From a virus: DNA of 29,149 bases. Below are positions 21,811 through 29,149 of this stretch, one piece after another. Both the position numbers and the translations under genes were made by a program. The stretch lies in the IMG/VR virus record IMGVR_UViG_3300025879_000072, positions 1-29,149 of that record; one strand, 5' to 3'. Under the pieces are notes generated by a model. That model ran no database searches, was not told the origin of the DNA, and was given only the letters and a program-made list of their open reading frames with translations. Each line of letters starts with the position of its first letter. Positions within the stretch are counted from its first letter, which is position 1.

Positions 21811-24543
21811 ATGAAAAAATTACTATACATAGCCCCACACTTATCTACAGGGGGTTTACCACAATATTTAACCAAAAAAATAGAGTTACTAAGAGATTCA
21901 TTTGAGATATATGTTGTAGAATGGTCTGACCACACTGGAGGTGTTTTAGTTGTACAAAGAGACAGAATAACCTCAATGGTTGATTCCGATAAATTCTTCA
22001 CATTAAATGAAAATAAGGGTGAATTAATTGATATAATCAATAAAGTGCAACCAGATATAGTTCATATGGAAGAAATTCCAGAATATTTTATGGATTTCGA
22101 TGTGGCTAAAGAATTATATTCAACAGAAAGAACTTATAGTATAGTAGAAACTTCTCACGACTCTTCATATGACGCTACACAAAAAAAGTTTTTCCCAGAT
22201 AAATTTATGTTCGTATCGGATTGGCAAATAAAATTATTTGACCCAATAAAAGATATACCTAAAGTATTAGTAGAATATCCAATAGAATACGAAGAAAGAC
22301 CAGAAAGATCCAAAGCTTTATCAGAATTAGGTTTAGATCCAACAAAAAAACACATTCTACACGTAGGTTTATTTACACCCAGAAAAAATCAAGCTGAATT
22401 CTTCGAGTATGCTAGAAGTTTACCAGAATATGTTTTCCATACAGTAGGTAACCAAGCTGGCAACTTTGCATATTACTGGGAACCATTAATGGATAATAAA
22501 CCAGATAACGTTATATGGCACGGAGAAAGAAGTGATGTAGATAGATTCTATGGTGCTATGGACTTATTCCTATTCACCTCTAGAGGATCCAATAATGATA
22601 AAGAAACCATGCCACTAGTTATAAGAGAAGCTATATCATGGAATTTACCAATATTAATATATAATTTAGGTGTTTATTTAGATTATTTCGATAAATTCGA
22701 TAATGTCGATTATTTAGATTTTGATGACTTCAATAGTAACTGTGTTAAAATACAGGATACTTTAAATAATGATTTAGTTAATAACGATTTTAAGGGTGGT
22801 ATAAAGCCAGATAATGAAGCTATAATAATATCTACCTACCCGACAACTAAAAGCGCCTTAGATACGACCATAGAGTGTATAATGGGAGCTAAAAGGACTG
22901 GAAGGAAGGTGATACTAACCTCACACTTGCCAATATCAACAGAATTACAATCTTTAGTGGATTATAGTATCTACGATAAGAACAATATACTAACCAAACA
23001 CACGTTCTATTCCCAAAGCAGGTTCACCAATGAAAGTATGAGCTCATTTGTTAATTTAAGGGGTGAGGATAACGATATATATCATGGACCTACGTGTTAC
23101 ACGAACTACTATAACGGAGCTTCGTTAGCTAAAGACTTAGGTATAGACAAAGTATATTTTATTAACTATGATTACGTGATTAAGAATACTGAATATATTG
23201 ATAGTATATCTAAAGTTTTAAACACTAAAAAAGCTTACTTAGGTGATATGCCTAACAATCCAGAAGGGCATTCAGTAACCACGTTTTTCATGGGTATTAA
23301 ACCAGAATTCTACTTAGATTCATTTGAACCTATATTCAGTGCAAAGGATTATGAGGATTTAAGGTTAAAATGGGGTTCTTATAGTAATGGTTATGAAAAT
23401 ATGTCTTTCTTCGCACTAAAAGATAAGTTAGATGAAATCGAATTGGTTGATGAAGACACGTTCAATAAAGAAATTAGTTTAAATTTAGAACATAGAGACT
23501 TTTCGATGGTAGAATATTTTACGGTATTACCAACTAATATACCTAACACTATGTCGGTATATCTTCAGGTTTCTAACTCCATAGATAGTAGAATTATAAA
23601 TATTAGGATAATTAAAGAATCTAAAGGTGTTGAGACGCTAATATCTAATGAGGATGTTACTGTTAACGGTAAAACAGCGTGGTATAACAAAATTAAATAC
23701 GTTATAGGTAACGAAGATATATATCGCGTAAAATACACGGCACTAGATAAAGATACCAATAAAGAGATAGTTAGAAAAGAAATTATCATTGATGACCAAT
23801 ACATCTTAAAAACACTACCTGATAATGGTATGTTAACTTATAAGATGCTTGAAGATCCAAAAATAAGGATAGTACACTTAGTCACAGAACCAGATACTAA
23901 TGAGAAAGAAATAATCTCAACCGATTCATTAAAGGATTTTGCTAACAACTTCTCTAATATAGAGTATCACCAGAAAATTAATGAGATATATAAAGAACTA
24001 CCCCCTTCGGACACTTGCAATAGACCTAAAGATATTGAAGAAGAACCTGGGTATTTCAAATTATCACCTGGTCACTACGGTTGTTTCTTAGCACACAAGA
24101 ATGGTATAACCCTAGAAACTAATAATGATTTTGATATTATATTGATATTCGAAGGTGATGTTATCATAGACTCCCCATACCAAGAACTATACGAAAACCT
24201 AATCAGATGGTCTAGACTATCTAAAGAAGAAGATATAGATATGGTTGGGTTCGGTAATTATTGTGCTGAAAGGTACTCTGGTGAAAAAGAAGATTTGTTA
24301 TTAAATTTAAGTATATTCGCACCAGCACAATCCTACTTAATAAATAAAGAAAAGCTACCTGTATTCAGATCAAAATTTGAAGAATGTAAATGGGATGCTT
24401 TTGATTTATGGATGACTAAAGTTGCTGACCTACACGGAGCTATGGCTAAAAAAGTGTATACAAAACACCTCCCTGGTTATTCGATTGTGGACAAAAAAGA
24501 TAAGAATAAAGATAATGATTACTCAGAAATATTTGCTGGGTAA
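21811..24543 (+). CDS. multidomain glycosyltransferase (GT-B, GT-A-like, GT25-like)
   Basis: This 910-residue protein appears to join several sugar-transfer domains. Residues 1-330 are a GT-B enzyme of GT4 style: MKKLLYIAPHLSTGGLPQYL, then HILHVGLFTPRKNQAEFFEY from 181 and TMPLVIREAISWNLPILIYN. Residues about 337-560 look like a GT-A-like domain (AIIISTYPTTKSALDTTIEC, then DKVYFINYDYV). Residues about 568-675 are a beta-rich linker domain. From 684 the C-terminal domain resembles family GT25 LPS enzymes: SPGHYGCFLAHKNGI from 752, then IILIFEGDVII, where E781-G782-D783 replaces the usual EDD. It starts the glycan island after a host-type promoter. No membrane anchor is visible. Sugars cannot be predicted. 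Confidence 0.7.
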   Translation: MKKLLYIAPHLSTGGLPQYLTKKIELLRDSFEIYVVEWSDHTGGVLVVQRDRITSMVDSDKFFTLNENKGELIDIINKVQPDIVHMEEIPEYFMDFDVAKELYSTERTYSIVETSHDSSYDATQKKFFPDKFMFVSDWQIKLFDPIKDIPKVLVEYPIEYEERPERSKALSELGLDPTKKHILHVGLFTPRKNQAEFFEYARSLPEYVFHTVGNQAGNFAYYWEPLMDNKPDNVIWHGERSDVDRFYGAMDLFLFTSRGSNNDKETMPLVIREAISWNLPILIYNLGVYLDYFDKFDNVDYLDFDDFNSNCVKIQDTLNNDLVNNDFKGGIKPDNEAIIISTYPTTKSALDTTIECIMGAKRTGRKVILTSHLPISTELQSLVDYSIYDKNNILTKHTFYSQSRFTNESMSSFVNLRGEDNDIYHGPTCYTNYYNGASLAKDLGIDKVYFINYDYVIKNTEYIDSISKVLNTKKAYLGDMPNNPEGHSVTTFFMGIKPEFYLDSFEPIFSAKDYEDLRLKWGSYSNGYENMSFFALKDKLDEIELVDEDTFNKEISLNLEHRDFSMVEYFTVLPTNIPNTMSVYLQVSNSIDSRIINIRIIKESKGVETLISNEDVTVNGKTAWYNKIKYVIGNEDIYRVKYTALDKDTNKEIVRKEIIIDDQYILKTLPDNGMLTYKMLEDPKIRIVHLVTEPDTNEKEIISTDSLKDFANNFSNIEYHQKINEIYKELPPSDTCNRPKDIEEEPGYFKLSPGHYGCFLAHKNGITLETNNDFDIILIFEGDVIIDSPYQELYENLIRWSRLSKEEDIDMVGFGNYCAERYSGEKEDLLLNLSIFAPAQSYLINKEKLPVFRSKFEECKWDAFDLWMTKVADLHGAMAKKVYTKHLPGYSIVDKKDKNKDNDYSEIFAG

Positions 24544-24567
24544 TACAAATAAGTTAAGTATATAAAT

Positions 24568-25512
24568 ATGAGAATATGTCAAGTACACCCAGGCTGCGGT
24601 ATACCAGTACCACCACCAAGTTGGGGAGCGGTAGAAAAGATAGTCTGGGAGTTTACACAAAACCTAAGAAGTTTAGGTCACACAGTAGACATTAAATACG
24701 CAAACGAGATAAACCAAGGTGATTATGACATAGTACACGTACATATGGCTAATTTAGCTATATTCCTAAAAGAAAGAGGTGTTAAGTACGTATACCAACT
24801 ACACGACCATCACGCTTACTATTATGGTAAGGACTCTAGAGTATTTAAACAAAACCTAGAAGCTATAGAAGGTTCAGAGATATCCCTAATGCCAGGTAGG
24901 TTCTTAGTACCATACTTCAATACACCTAAAGCTACTTATTTTTCTCACGGGGTTAATACAGATTTTTTTAAACCTAGTGAAAAACCTAAAGAACATAAAT
25001 TATTATGTTTAGCCAACAACGGTATGGCTGGTATGGATGGGTACGATAGAAAAGGTTTTGGTTTCGCTATAAAAGCAGCCATGGCCAAAAACTTACCTAT
25101 AACAATAGCTGGACCAAGAAACAACGAGAATTTTATAAAAGAAAACCCATGGATTTACGGTTACCCTAAATTAAATTTAGAATGGGAACCAAACCAGGAA
25201 GAGTTAGTTGATCTATATCATAGACACTCAATTTTTATGCACCCATCTGAATTAGAAGCTGGGCATCCAAATTTAACGTTATTAGAGGCTTCAGCTTGTG
25301 GTTTACCCATAAACGGGTGGATAGAACTAGAAACTGACTTTAACGGTATGTGGAGAGCCAGACGCAACGTATTAGAGTTAGTTAGAGGTCTTGATGACAT
25401 CATCGACAATTATGACTTATATCGAAATAAAGCGATAGAACACGCAAAATCATTGTCCTGGTACAACAGATCCGTAGAATTATTAGAGGTTTATAAAAAA
25501 TATAGTAATTAA
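24568..25512 (+). CDS. GT4 family glycosyltransferase
   Basis: The 314-residue protein is a GT-B glycosyltransferase of family 4. It opens MRICQVHPGCGIPVPPPSWG with a GAVEKIVWEF helix, as in many GT4 enzymes; VYQLHDHHAYYY and FSHGVNTDFFKP are typical of the inter-domain region; and HPSELEAGHPNLTLLEASAC (H225 to C244) is the donor-binding motif, with a slightly altered E-x-E spacing. It lies 24 bases after the multidomain enzyme and its stop overlaps the next start (TAATG). A TATAAATA (24561-24568) overlaps the first base of the start codon. Confidence 0.82.
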   Translation: MRICQVHPGCGIPVPPPSWGAVEKIVWEFTQNLRSLGHTVDIKYANEINQGDYDIVHVHMANLAIFLKERGVKYVYQLHDHHAYYYGKDSRVFKQNLEAIEGSEISLMPGRFLVPYFNTPKATYFSHGVNTDFFKPSEKPKEHKLLCLANNGMAGMDGYDRKGFGFAIKAAMAKNLPITIAGPRNNENFIKENPWIYGYPKLNLEWEPNQEELVDLYHRHSIFMHPSELEAGHPNLTLLEASACGLPINGWIELETDFNGMWRARRNVLELVRGLDDIIDNYDLYRNKAIEHAKSLSWYNRSVELLEVYKKYSN

Positions 25513-27149
25513 TGAAGATTTTAGGTATTTCTTTCGGTGAACATTGTTGCGGTATAACTCTAATGGATAAGGGGAGAATAGTATTTTCTTTAGAAGAGGA
25601 AAGACATGTTAGGGTTAAAACTTATGATGATTTTTATAGTGGTTATTTTAGGTACCCATTAGAATCAATTAATTCGGCTGTAGAAAAGTTTGGTCTAGAT
25701 ATAAGTTCTTTGGATTACATAACTAGTTACTACCCCAAAGAAGAGGTCAAATATTTTTGGGAGGAAATGGGTTTAGGTGATTTTCCTGAAGATAAGTTTG
25801 TCTTTATCGATCATCATGATTCTCATGCGGCCACAGCATATTATTTAAGTAATTTCAATGAAGAAACCCTAGTAGTTACTATTGACGCTAGTGGTGGCGA
25901 TTATAGTGCTAAATATTTTACCGCAAAAGACGGTGATTTAAAATATATCGACGGGTTAACCTTAGATAAAAAGTCTTTTGGTCATCTATACTCTCTAATA
26001 ACAGAATTTTTAGGTTTTAAAAGATTGAAAGATGAAGGTAAGGTTGTGGGTATGGCTGCACACGGTAAATACGACTCATTAATACATAAAGCTTTAAATG
26101 ATTCATTCAAAGTCTATGGTATTAAAACCGATGATGATAACAAACTAGATAGTGGAGATGTTGTATTAGGTAAACTATACTTAGACTTCTACCACAGCCT
26201 CTATAAAGAACTGGGATCAAAAGTATTAACCTCTAAAAAAGAAGATATAGCTTATACTGGTCAAGAATTCTTTGAATCAAAAGTATTAGAATTATTCAAC
26301 AACCTACACAATATGTTTCCTCATATAAAAAAGGTAGCTTTAGCTGGAGGTATATTTGCTAACGTTAAATTAAACAAGAGGTTGAATGAATTAGACTGGG
26401 TTGACGAAATATTCGTAGCACCCCCAATGGGTGATGAAGGTTGTGCTCTAGGATGTTCATTATTAACACATAAGAATAAAAACCCAGAATTTAAACCATT
26501 TAAGTTAGATAATGTGTATTTAGGTACGTCATATACCGATGCTGAAGTGGGTGAACATTACTGGGATATGAGTTTATTTAGTAGAGAATTATTTACACCA
26601 GAACTTGCCGCTAAATATTTATCTGAAGGTAATATAATAGGTGTATTTAATGGTAGGTATGAACACGGACCAAGAGCACTCGGTAATAGAAGTATTATAG
26701 GTGAGGTAACCAACCCAGAAACTTATGATAAAATAAACGATAAGTTACAAAGAAACGATTTTATGCCGTTCGCACCAGCTGTAATGAGTGAGTACGCAGA
26801 GGATATATTTTATATCAACAAATCTAAGTATACCGCAGAATTCATGACTATGCTGTATGATACTAAACCAGAGTGGTCTGAAAAAATACCCACAGTAGTA
26901 CATCCAGTTGACAAAACAGCTAGAATACAAGTAGTTACAAAAGATAGTAACTCAAAATTCCATAGTATATTAGAAGAATATAACAAAATAACGGGTGTAC
27001 CAATTCTACTAAACACTTCTTTTAACGTACATAGAGAACCAATAGTATGTCACCCAAACGAGGCTTTTAACCACCTATCCAACGATGTGGTGGATTTATT
27101 AATAATGAATAATTTTATTTACAAGAAACATGAAGGAAATATTAATTAA
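25512..27149 (+). CDS. carbamoyltransferase (NodU/CmcH family)
   Basis: The 545-residue protein transfers a carbamoyl group, normally from carbamoyl phosphate through an adenylate, to a sugar or related hydroxyl. The N-terminal Kae1-like domain has MKILGISFGEHCCGITLMD, SLEEERHVR, FIDHHDSHAA (H101, H102, H105) and TIDASGGDYS. VVGMAAHGKYD and VALAGGIFANVKLNKRL follow. The C-terminal YrdC-like domain begins around YEHGPRALGNRSI (E384 to I395) and ends ILLNTSFNVHREPIV. All family landmarks are present, so it should be active. It shares one base with the GT4 stop and overlaps the next gene by 20 bases, so the product probably adds carbamoyl groups to the glycan built by its neighbours. Confidence 0.92.
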   Translation: MKILGISFGEHCCGITLMDKGRIVFSLEEERHVRVKTYDDFYSGYFRYPLESINSAVEKFGLDISSLDYITSYYPKEEVKYFWEEMGLGDFPEDKFVFIDHHDSHAATAYYLSNFNEETLVVTIDASGGDYSAKYFTAKDGDLKYIDGLTLDKKSFGHLYSLITEFLGFKRLKDEGKVVGMAAHGKYDSLIHKALNDSFKVYGIKTDDDNKLDSGDVVLGKLYLDFYHSLYKELGSKVLTSKKEDIAYTGQEFFESKVLELFNNLHNMFPHIKKVALAGGIFANVKLNKRLNELDWVDEIFVAPPMGDEGCALGCSLLTHKNKNPEFKPFKLDNVYLGTSYTDAEVGEHYWDMSLFSRELFTPELAAKYLSEGNIIGVFNGRYEHGPRALGNRSIIGEVTNPETYDKINDKLQRNDFMPFAPAVMSEYAEDIFYINKSKYTAEFMTMLYDTKPEWSEKIPTVVHPVDKTARIQVVTKDSNSKFHSILEEYNKITGVPILLNTSFNVHREPIVCHPNEAFNHLSNDVVDLLIMNNFIYKKHEGNIN

Positions 27150-28365
27150 AGAATACAACAACACTAACATTCTAAGAAAAAAATACAAAGAACCAAAAAA
27201 CAGTTTCTTTATAAATTTCACTAACGGACCAATATGTGAAATAAAGGGGCCTATAGATAATAGGTATAAGGTTATGTTCACTAACAGGGAGAACGGTAAA
27301 TTGATACACTCTTCAGAGATAACCAACAATATGTGGACTAAGTGTACCAGAGAATATTTCATAGATTGGAATATAAAGGTCTACGACTTAAGTAACAACG
27401 AATTAGTGTTTGAACACAACTACAATGCTAAAAATAAAAAGGTTTATATACATCTAGGTAGTTCAGCTATAGGTGACACAATAGCCTGGCTACCATACGT
27501 TGAAGAGTTTAGAAAAAAACATGGTTGTAAAATGATATGTTCAACGTTTCATAACGATTGGTTTGAATCAACATACCCAGAAATAAAATTTGTTAAACCT
27601 GGTACACAGATTGATAATCTATATGCGATGTACGGTGTTGGTTGGTTTTACAATAACAAGGAAGTTAATTACAACAAGATACCCGTAGAATTTAAAAACC
27701 TACCCCTACAACAAACTTCCAGTTCTATATTAGGTTTAGATTACAAAGAGATAAAACCAAAATTATCGTTTACTGAAGAACCTAGTAGATTTGAAAATAA
27801 ATACGTAGTAATAGCTCCACACGCTTCGGCTCACGCAAAGTACTGGAATAATCCTGGTGGATGGCAAAAGGTCGTTGATTATTTAAAATCCAAAGGCTAT
27901 GAAGTAGTTATGATTACTTCAGAAAAACTTAATGATACTTGGCATGATTCTAAGTTGGGTGGAACCCTAAAAGGTGTTATTGATAAAACTGGTGATCATA
28001 TAGACCTTAAGGATAGAATGATAGATATAAAAAACGCTGATGCCTTTATAGGGTTAGGTAGTGGTTTAAGTTGGTTATCATGGGCCATAGGTACACCGAC
28101 AGTATTAATATCAGGGTTCAGTCTACCTTTATCAGAGTTCAATGATTGTGAAAGAGTATTCACACCAAATAAAGATACTTGTAGTGGTTGTTTTAATAGA
28201 GAATGGTTAAATGCTGGTGATTGGGAATGGTGTCCAGATCATAAAGATACAGAAAGACATTTCGAGTGTACAAAAACCATAACAGTTAAACAAGTTATAA
28301 ATGCCACCGAAAAAGCCTTAAACATTAAATCTTGCATTATAAATAAAATAGGTAAATTATTCTAA
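27130..28365 (+). CDS. GT9 heptosyltransferase like autotransporter O-heptosyltransferase (TibC/Aah type)
   Basis: The 411-residue protein combines an N-terminal beta domain (FFINFTNGPICEIKGPIDNR, YKVMFTNRENGKLI) with a GT9 heptosyltransferase core: IHLGSSAIGDTIAWLPYVEE from 107, VVIAPHASAHAKYWNNP around A229, and a GLGSGLSWLSWAIGTPTVLI donor-site segment. Four cysteines near the end, C351-x2-C354-x13-C368-x11-C380, match the four-cysteine iron-binding finger known from TibC. TibC and Aah attach heptose to Ser/Thr of autotransporter repeats in bacteria. Substrate here is unknown; repeat-rich virion proteins are the obvious candidates. It overlaps the carbamoyltransferase by 20 bases and ends before a symmetric terminator. 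Confidence 0.8.
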   Translation: MKEILIKEYNNTNILRKKYKEPKNSFFINFTNGPICEIKGPIDNRYKVMFTNRENGKLIHSSEITNNMWTKCTREYFIDWNIKVYDLSNNELVFEHNYNAKNKKVYIHLGSSAIGDTIAWLPYVEEFRKKHGCKMICSTFHNDWFESTYPEIKFVKPGTQIDNLYAMYGVGWFYNNKEVNYNKIPVEFKNLPLQQTSSSILGLDYKEIKPKLSFTEEPSRFENKYVVIAPHASAHAKYWNNPGGWQKVVDYLKSKGYEVVMITSEKLNDTWHDSKLGGTLKGVIDKTGDHIDLKDRMIDIKNADAFIGLGSGLSWLSWAIGTPTVLISGFSLPLSEFNDCERVFTPNKDTCSGCFNREWLNAGDWEWCPDHKDTERHFECTKTITVKQVINATEKALNIKSCIINKIGKLF

Positions 28366-28380
28366 ATTACTAATTAACAA

Positions 28381-28415
28381 AAAAAAAGGTCTTGTTAATC
28401 ACAAGACCTTTTTTT
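28381..28415. terminator. bidirectional rho-independent terminator
   Basis: A7-GGTCTTG (28381-28394) pairs with CAAGACC-T7 (28402-28415) across a 7-base loop. With A on the left and T on the right it can stop the plus-strand glycan island and the minus-strand fibre gene, which converge here. Confidence 0.88.
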
Positions 28416-28426
28416 ATTCTTTAAAA

Positions 28427-29149
28427 TTACCCCCTAGCAGGGTCTATCGATGTGAGTATACCATCCTTATAACTAAAAATCATTGGCTCTCTATCTGTCT
28501 GCACAACTACATTACCAGTAAATCCTTCAGTCGAACCACCTCCTTCACCAGCAGGTCCTTGAGGTCCTTGAATACCTTGAATACCTTGAATACCTTGAGG
28601 CCCTCTAGCCCCAGTCGCTCCAGTTGCACCAGTATCACCTTTAGGTCCTTGTGGACCAGTTGCACCAGTATTACCATTAGCACCATTTCTTCCTGAAGTA
28701 CCATTTGCCCCTTTAGCTCCAGTTGCTCCAGTTGCACCAGTATTACCTATAGGTCCTTGAGACCCAGTTGCACCAGTATCTCCTTTAGGACCTTGAGGTC
28801 CAGTTGCACCATTGTTTCCATTTCTTCCAGAAGTTCCATTTGCACCAGTATCTCCTTTAGGACCTTGTGCACCAGCTGCACCAGTATTACCATTGTTCCC
28901 ATTTCTTCCTGAAGTACCACTACTTCCGTTAGCACCATTGTTCCCATTGTTTCCGTTCCTTCCAGAGGTACCGCTATTACCTTTATCACCTTTAGGTCCT
29001 TGAATACCCTGGTTACCTATAGGCCCTTGATTACCATTAACACCTGAAGTACCATTGTTACCACTATTTCCATTGTTTCCGTTCCTTCCAGAGGTACCGC
29101 TATTACCTTTATCACCTTTAGGTCCTTGAATACCCTGGTTACCTATAGG
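28427..29149 (-). CDS. collagen-like fibre protein, C-terminal part (gene continues past window)
   Basis: On the minus strand an open frame runs from the right edge to a TAA at 28427-28429, 240 codons, with no stop. It encodes 67 uninterrupted Gly-X-Y triplets (for example GPKGDTGATGATGARGPQ) followed by a 37-residue non-collagen tail that ends FSYKDGILTSIDPARG. Such proteins form trimeric fibres in phage tails; the tail could seed trimer folding or be an attachment tip. The sequence GTSGRNG recurs five times. No start codon is in the window, so length and N-terminal domain are unknown. It is transcribed against all other genes here and converges on a shared terminator. A plus-strand Pro-rich frame in this region is only its shadow. 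Confidence 0.85.
   Translation of the reverse strand, partial: PIGNQGIQGPKGDKGNSGTSGRNGNNGNSGNNGTSGVNGNQGPIGNQGIQGPKGDKGNSGTSGRNGNNGNNGANGSSGTSGRNGNNGNTGAAGAQGPKGDTGANGTSGRNGNNGATGPQGPKGDTGATGSQGPIGNTGATGATGAKGANGTSGRNGANGNTGATGPQGPKGDTGATGATGARGPQGIQGIQGIQGPQGPAGEGGGSTEGFTGNVVVQTDREPMIFSYKDGILTSIDPARG
28944..29149 (-). repeat. 80-bp perfect direct repeat in the collagen-like gene
   Basis: Positions 28944-29023 and 29070-29149 are identical over 80 bases, 126 bases apart (42 codons, 14 Gly-X-Y triplets). The second copy reaches the window edge and may continue. The identity at third positions points to recent duplication or gene conversion. Confidence 0.92.

Noticed and set aside
28507-28989. 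Two minus-strand frames starting with ATG in the fibre region
   Set aside because: They are in another frame from the Gly-X-Y frame and consist of shifted repeat codons only.
28812-29003. Plus-strand Pro-rich frame
   Set aside because: It is the complement of Gly-X-Y codons; the minus frame is open for 240 codons and has a sensible collagen-like sequence and tail.

Overview
The window is a stretch of the genome of a T4-like myovirus that most likely infects a member of the Bacteroidetes (flavobacterial type). The T4 relationship rests on recognisable large terminase (gp17), portal (gp20), prohead protease (gp21), scaffold (gp22), major capsid protein (gp23), a gp5-type baseplate hub protein, a gp55-type late sigma factor and PhoH. 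The host guess rests on the very AT-rich DNA, A-rich leaders without Shine-Dalgarno sequences, two sites matching the Bacteroidetes -7 element TAnnTTTG, and a DUF4494-like protein, a family known mainly from Bacteroidetes.

Layout. 1-3996: PhoH (cut by the left edge), a HAD-like protein that seems to lack its catalytic aspartates, two glycosyltransferases and the late sigma factor. 4021-10897: a tail/baseplate block with a 635-residue structural protein, a gp5-like OB-fold protein, a DNRLRE-like beta-sandwich protein carrying a 12-bp tandem repeat, and small unknowns. 10894-11046: a tiny Pro/Thr-rich ORF. 11112-21693: the packaging and head block in the order unknown, gp17, small unknown, gp20, two unknowns (at the T4 gp67/gp68 positions), gp21, DUF4494-like, gp22, gp23; the tail sheath and tube genes that separate 17 from 20 in T4 are absent. 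21811-28365: a glycan island with a multidomain glycosyltransferase, a GT4 enzyme, a NodU/CmcH-type carbamoyltransferase and a heptosyltransferase resembling the TibC/Aah autotransporter O-heptosyltransferases. 28427-29149 on the minus strand: the C-terminal part of a collagen-like fibre protein, convergent with the island.

How it fits together. gp55 would direct host RNA polymerase to late promoters. The octamer TATTTATA (reverse complement of the T4 late box TATAAATA) occurs five times on the plus strand, always in the short gap before a structural gene, and I saw none inside coding sequence. gp21 probably cuts scaffold and capsid at the shared tetrapeptide LNES. The glycan island sits directly after the capsid gene and could decorate virion proteins; Thr-rich GITT repeats and Gly-X-Y repeats are candidate acceptors. 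Rho-independent terminators close the 16210 gene, the DUF4494-like gene, the capsid gene and the glycan island; the last one is symmetric and may serve both strands. No tRNA, rRNA, CRISPR array, insertion sequence or integrase was seen. No gap exceeds 300 bases.
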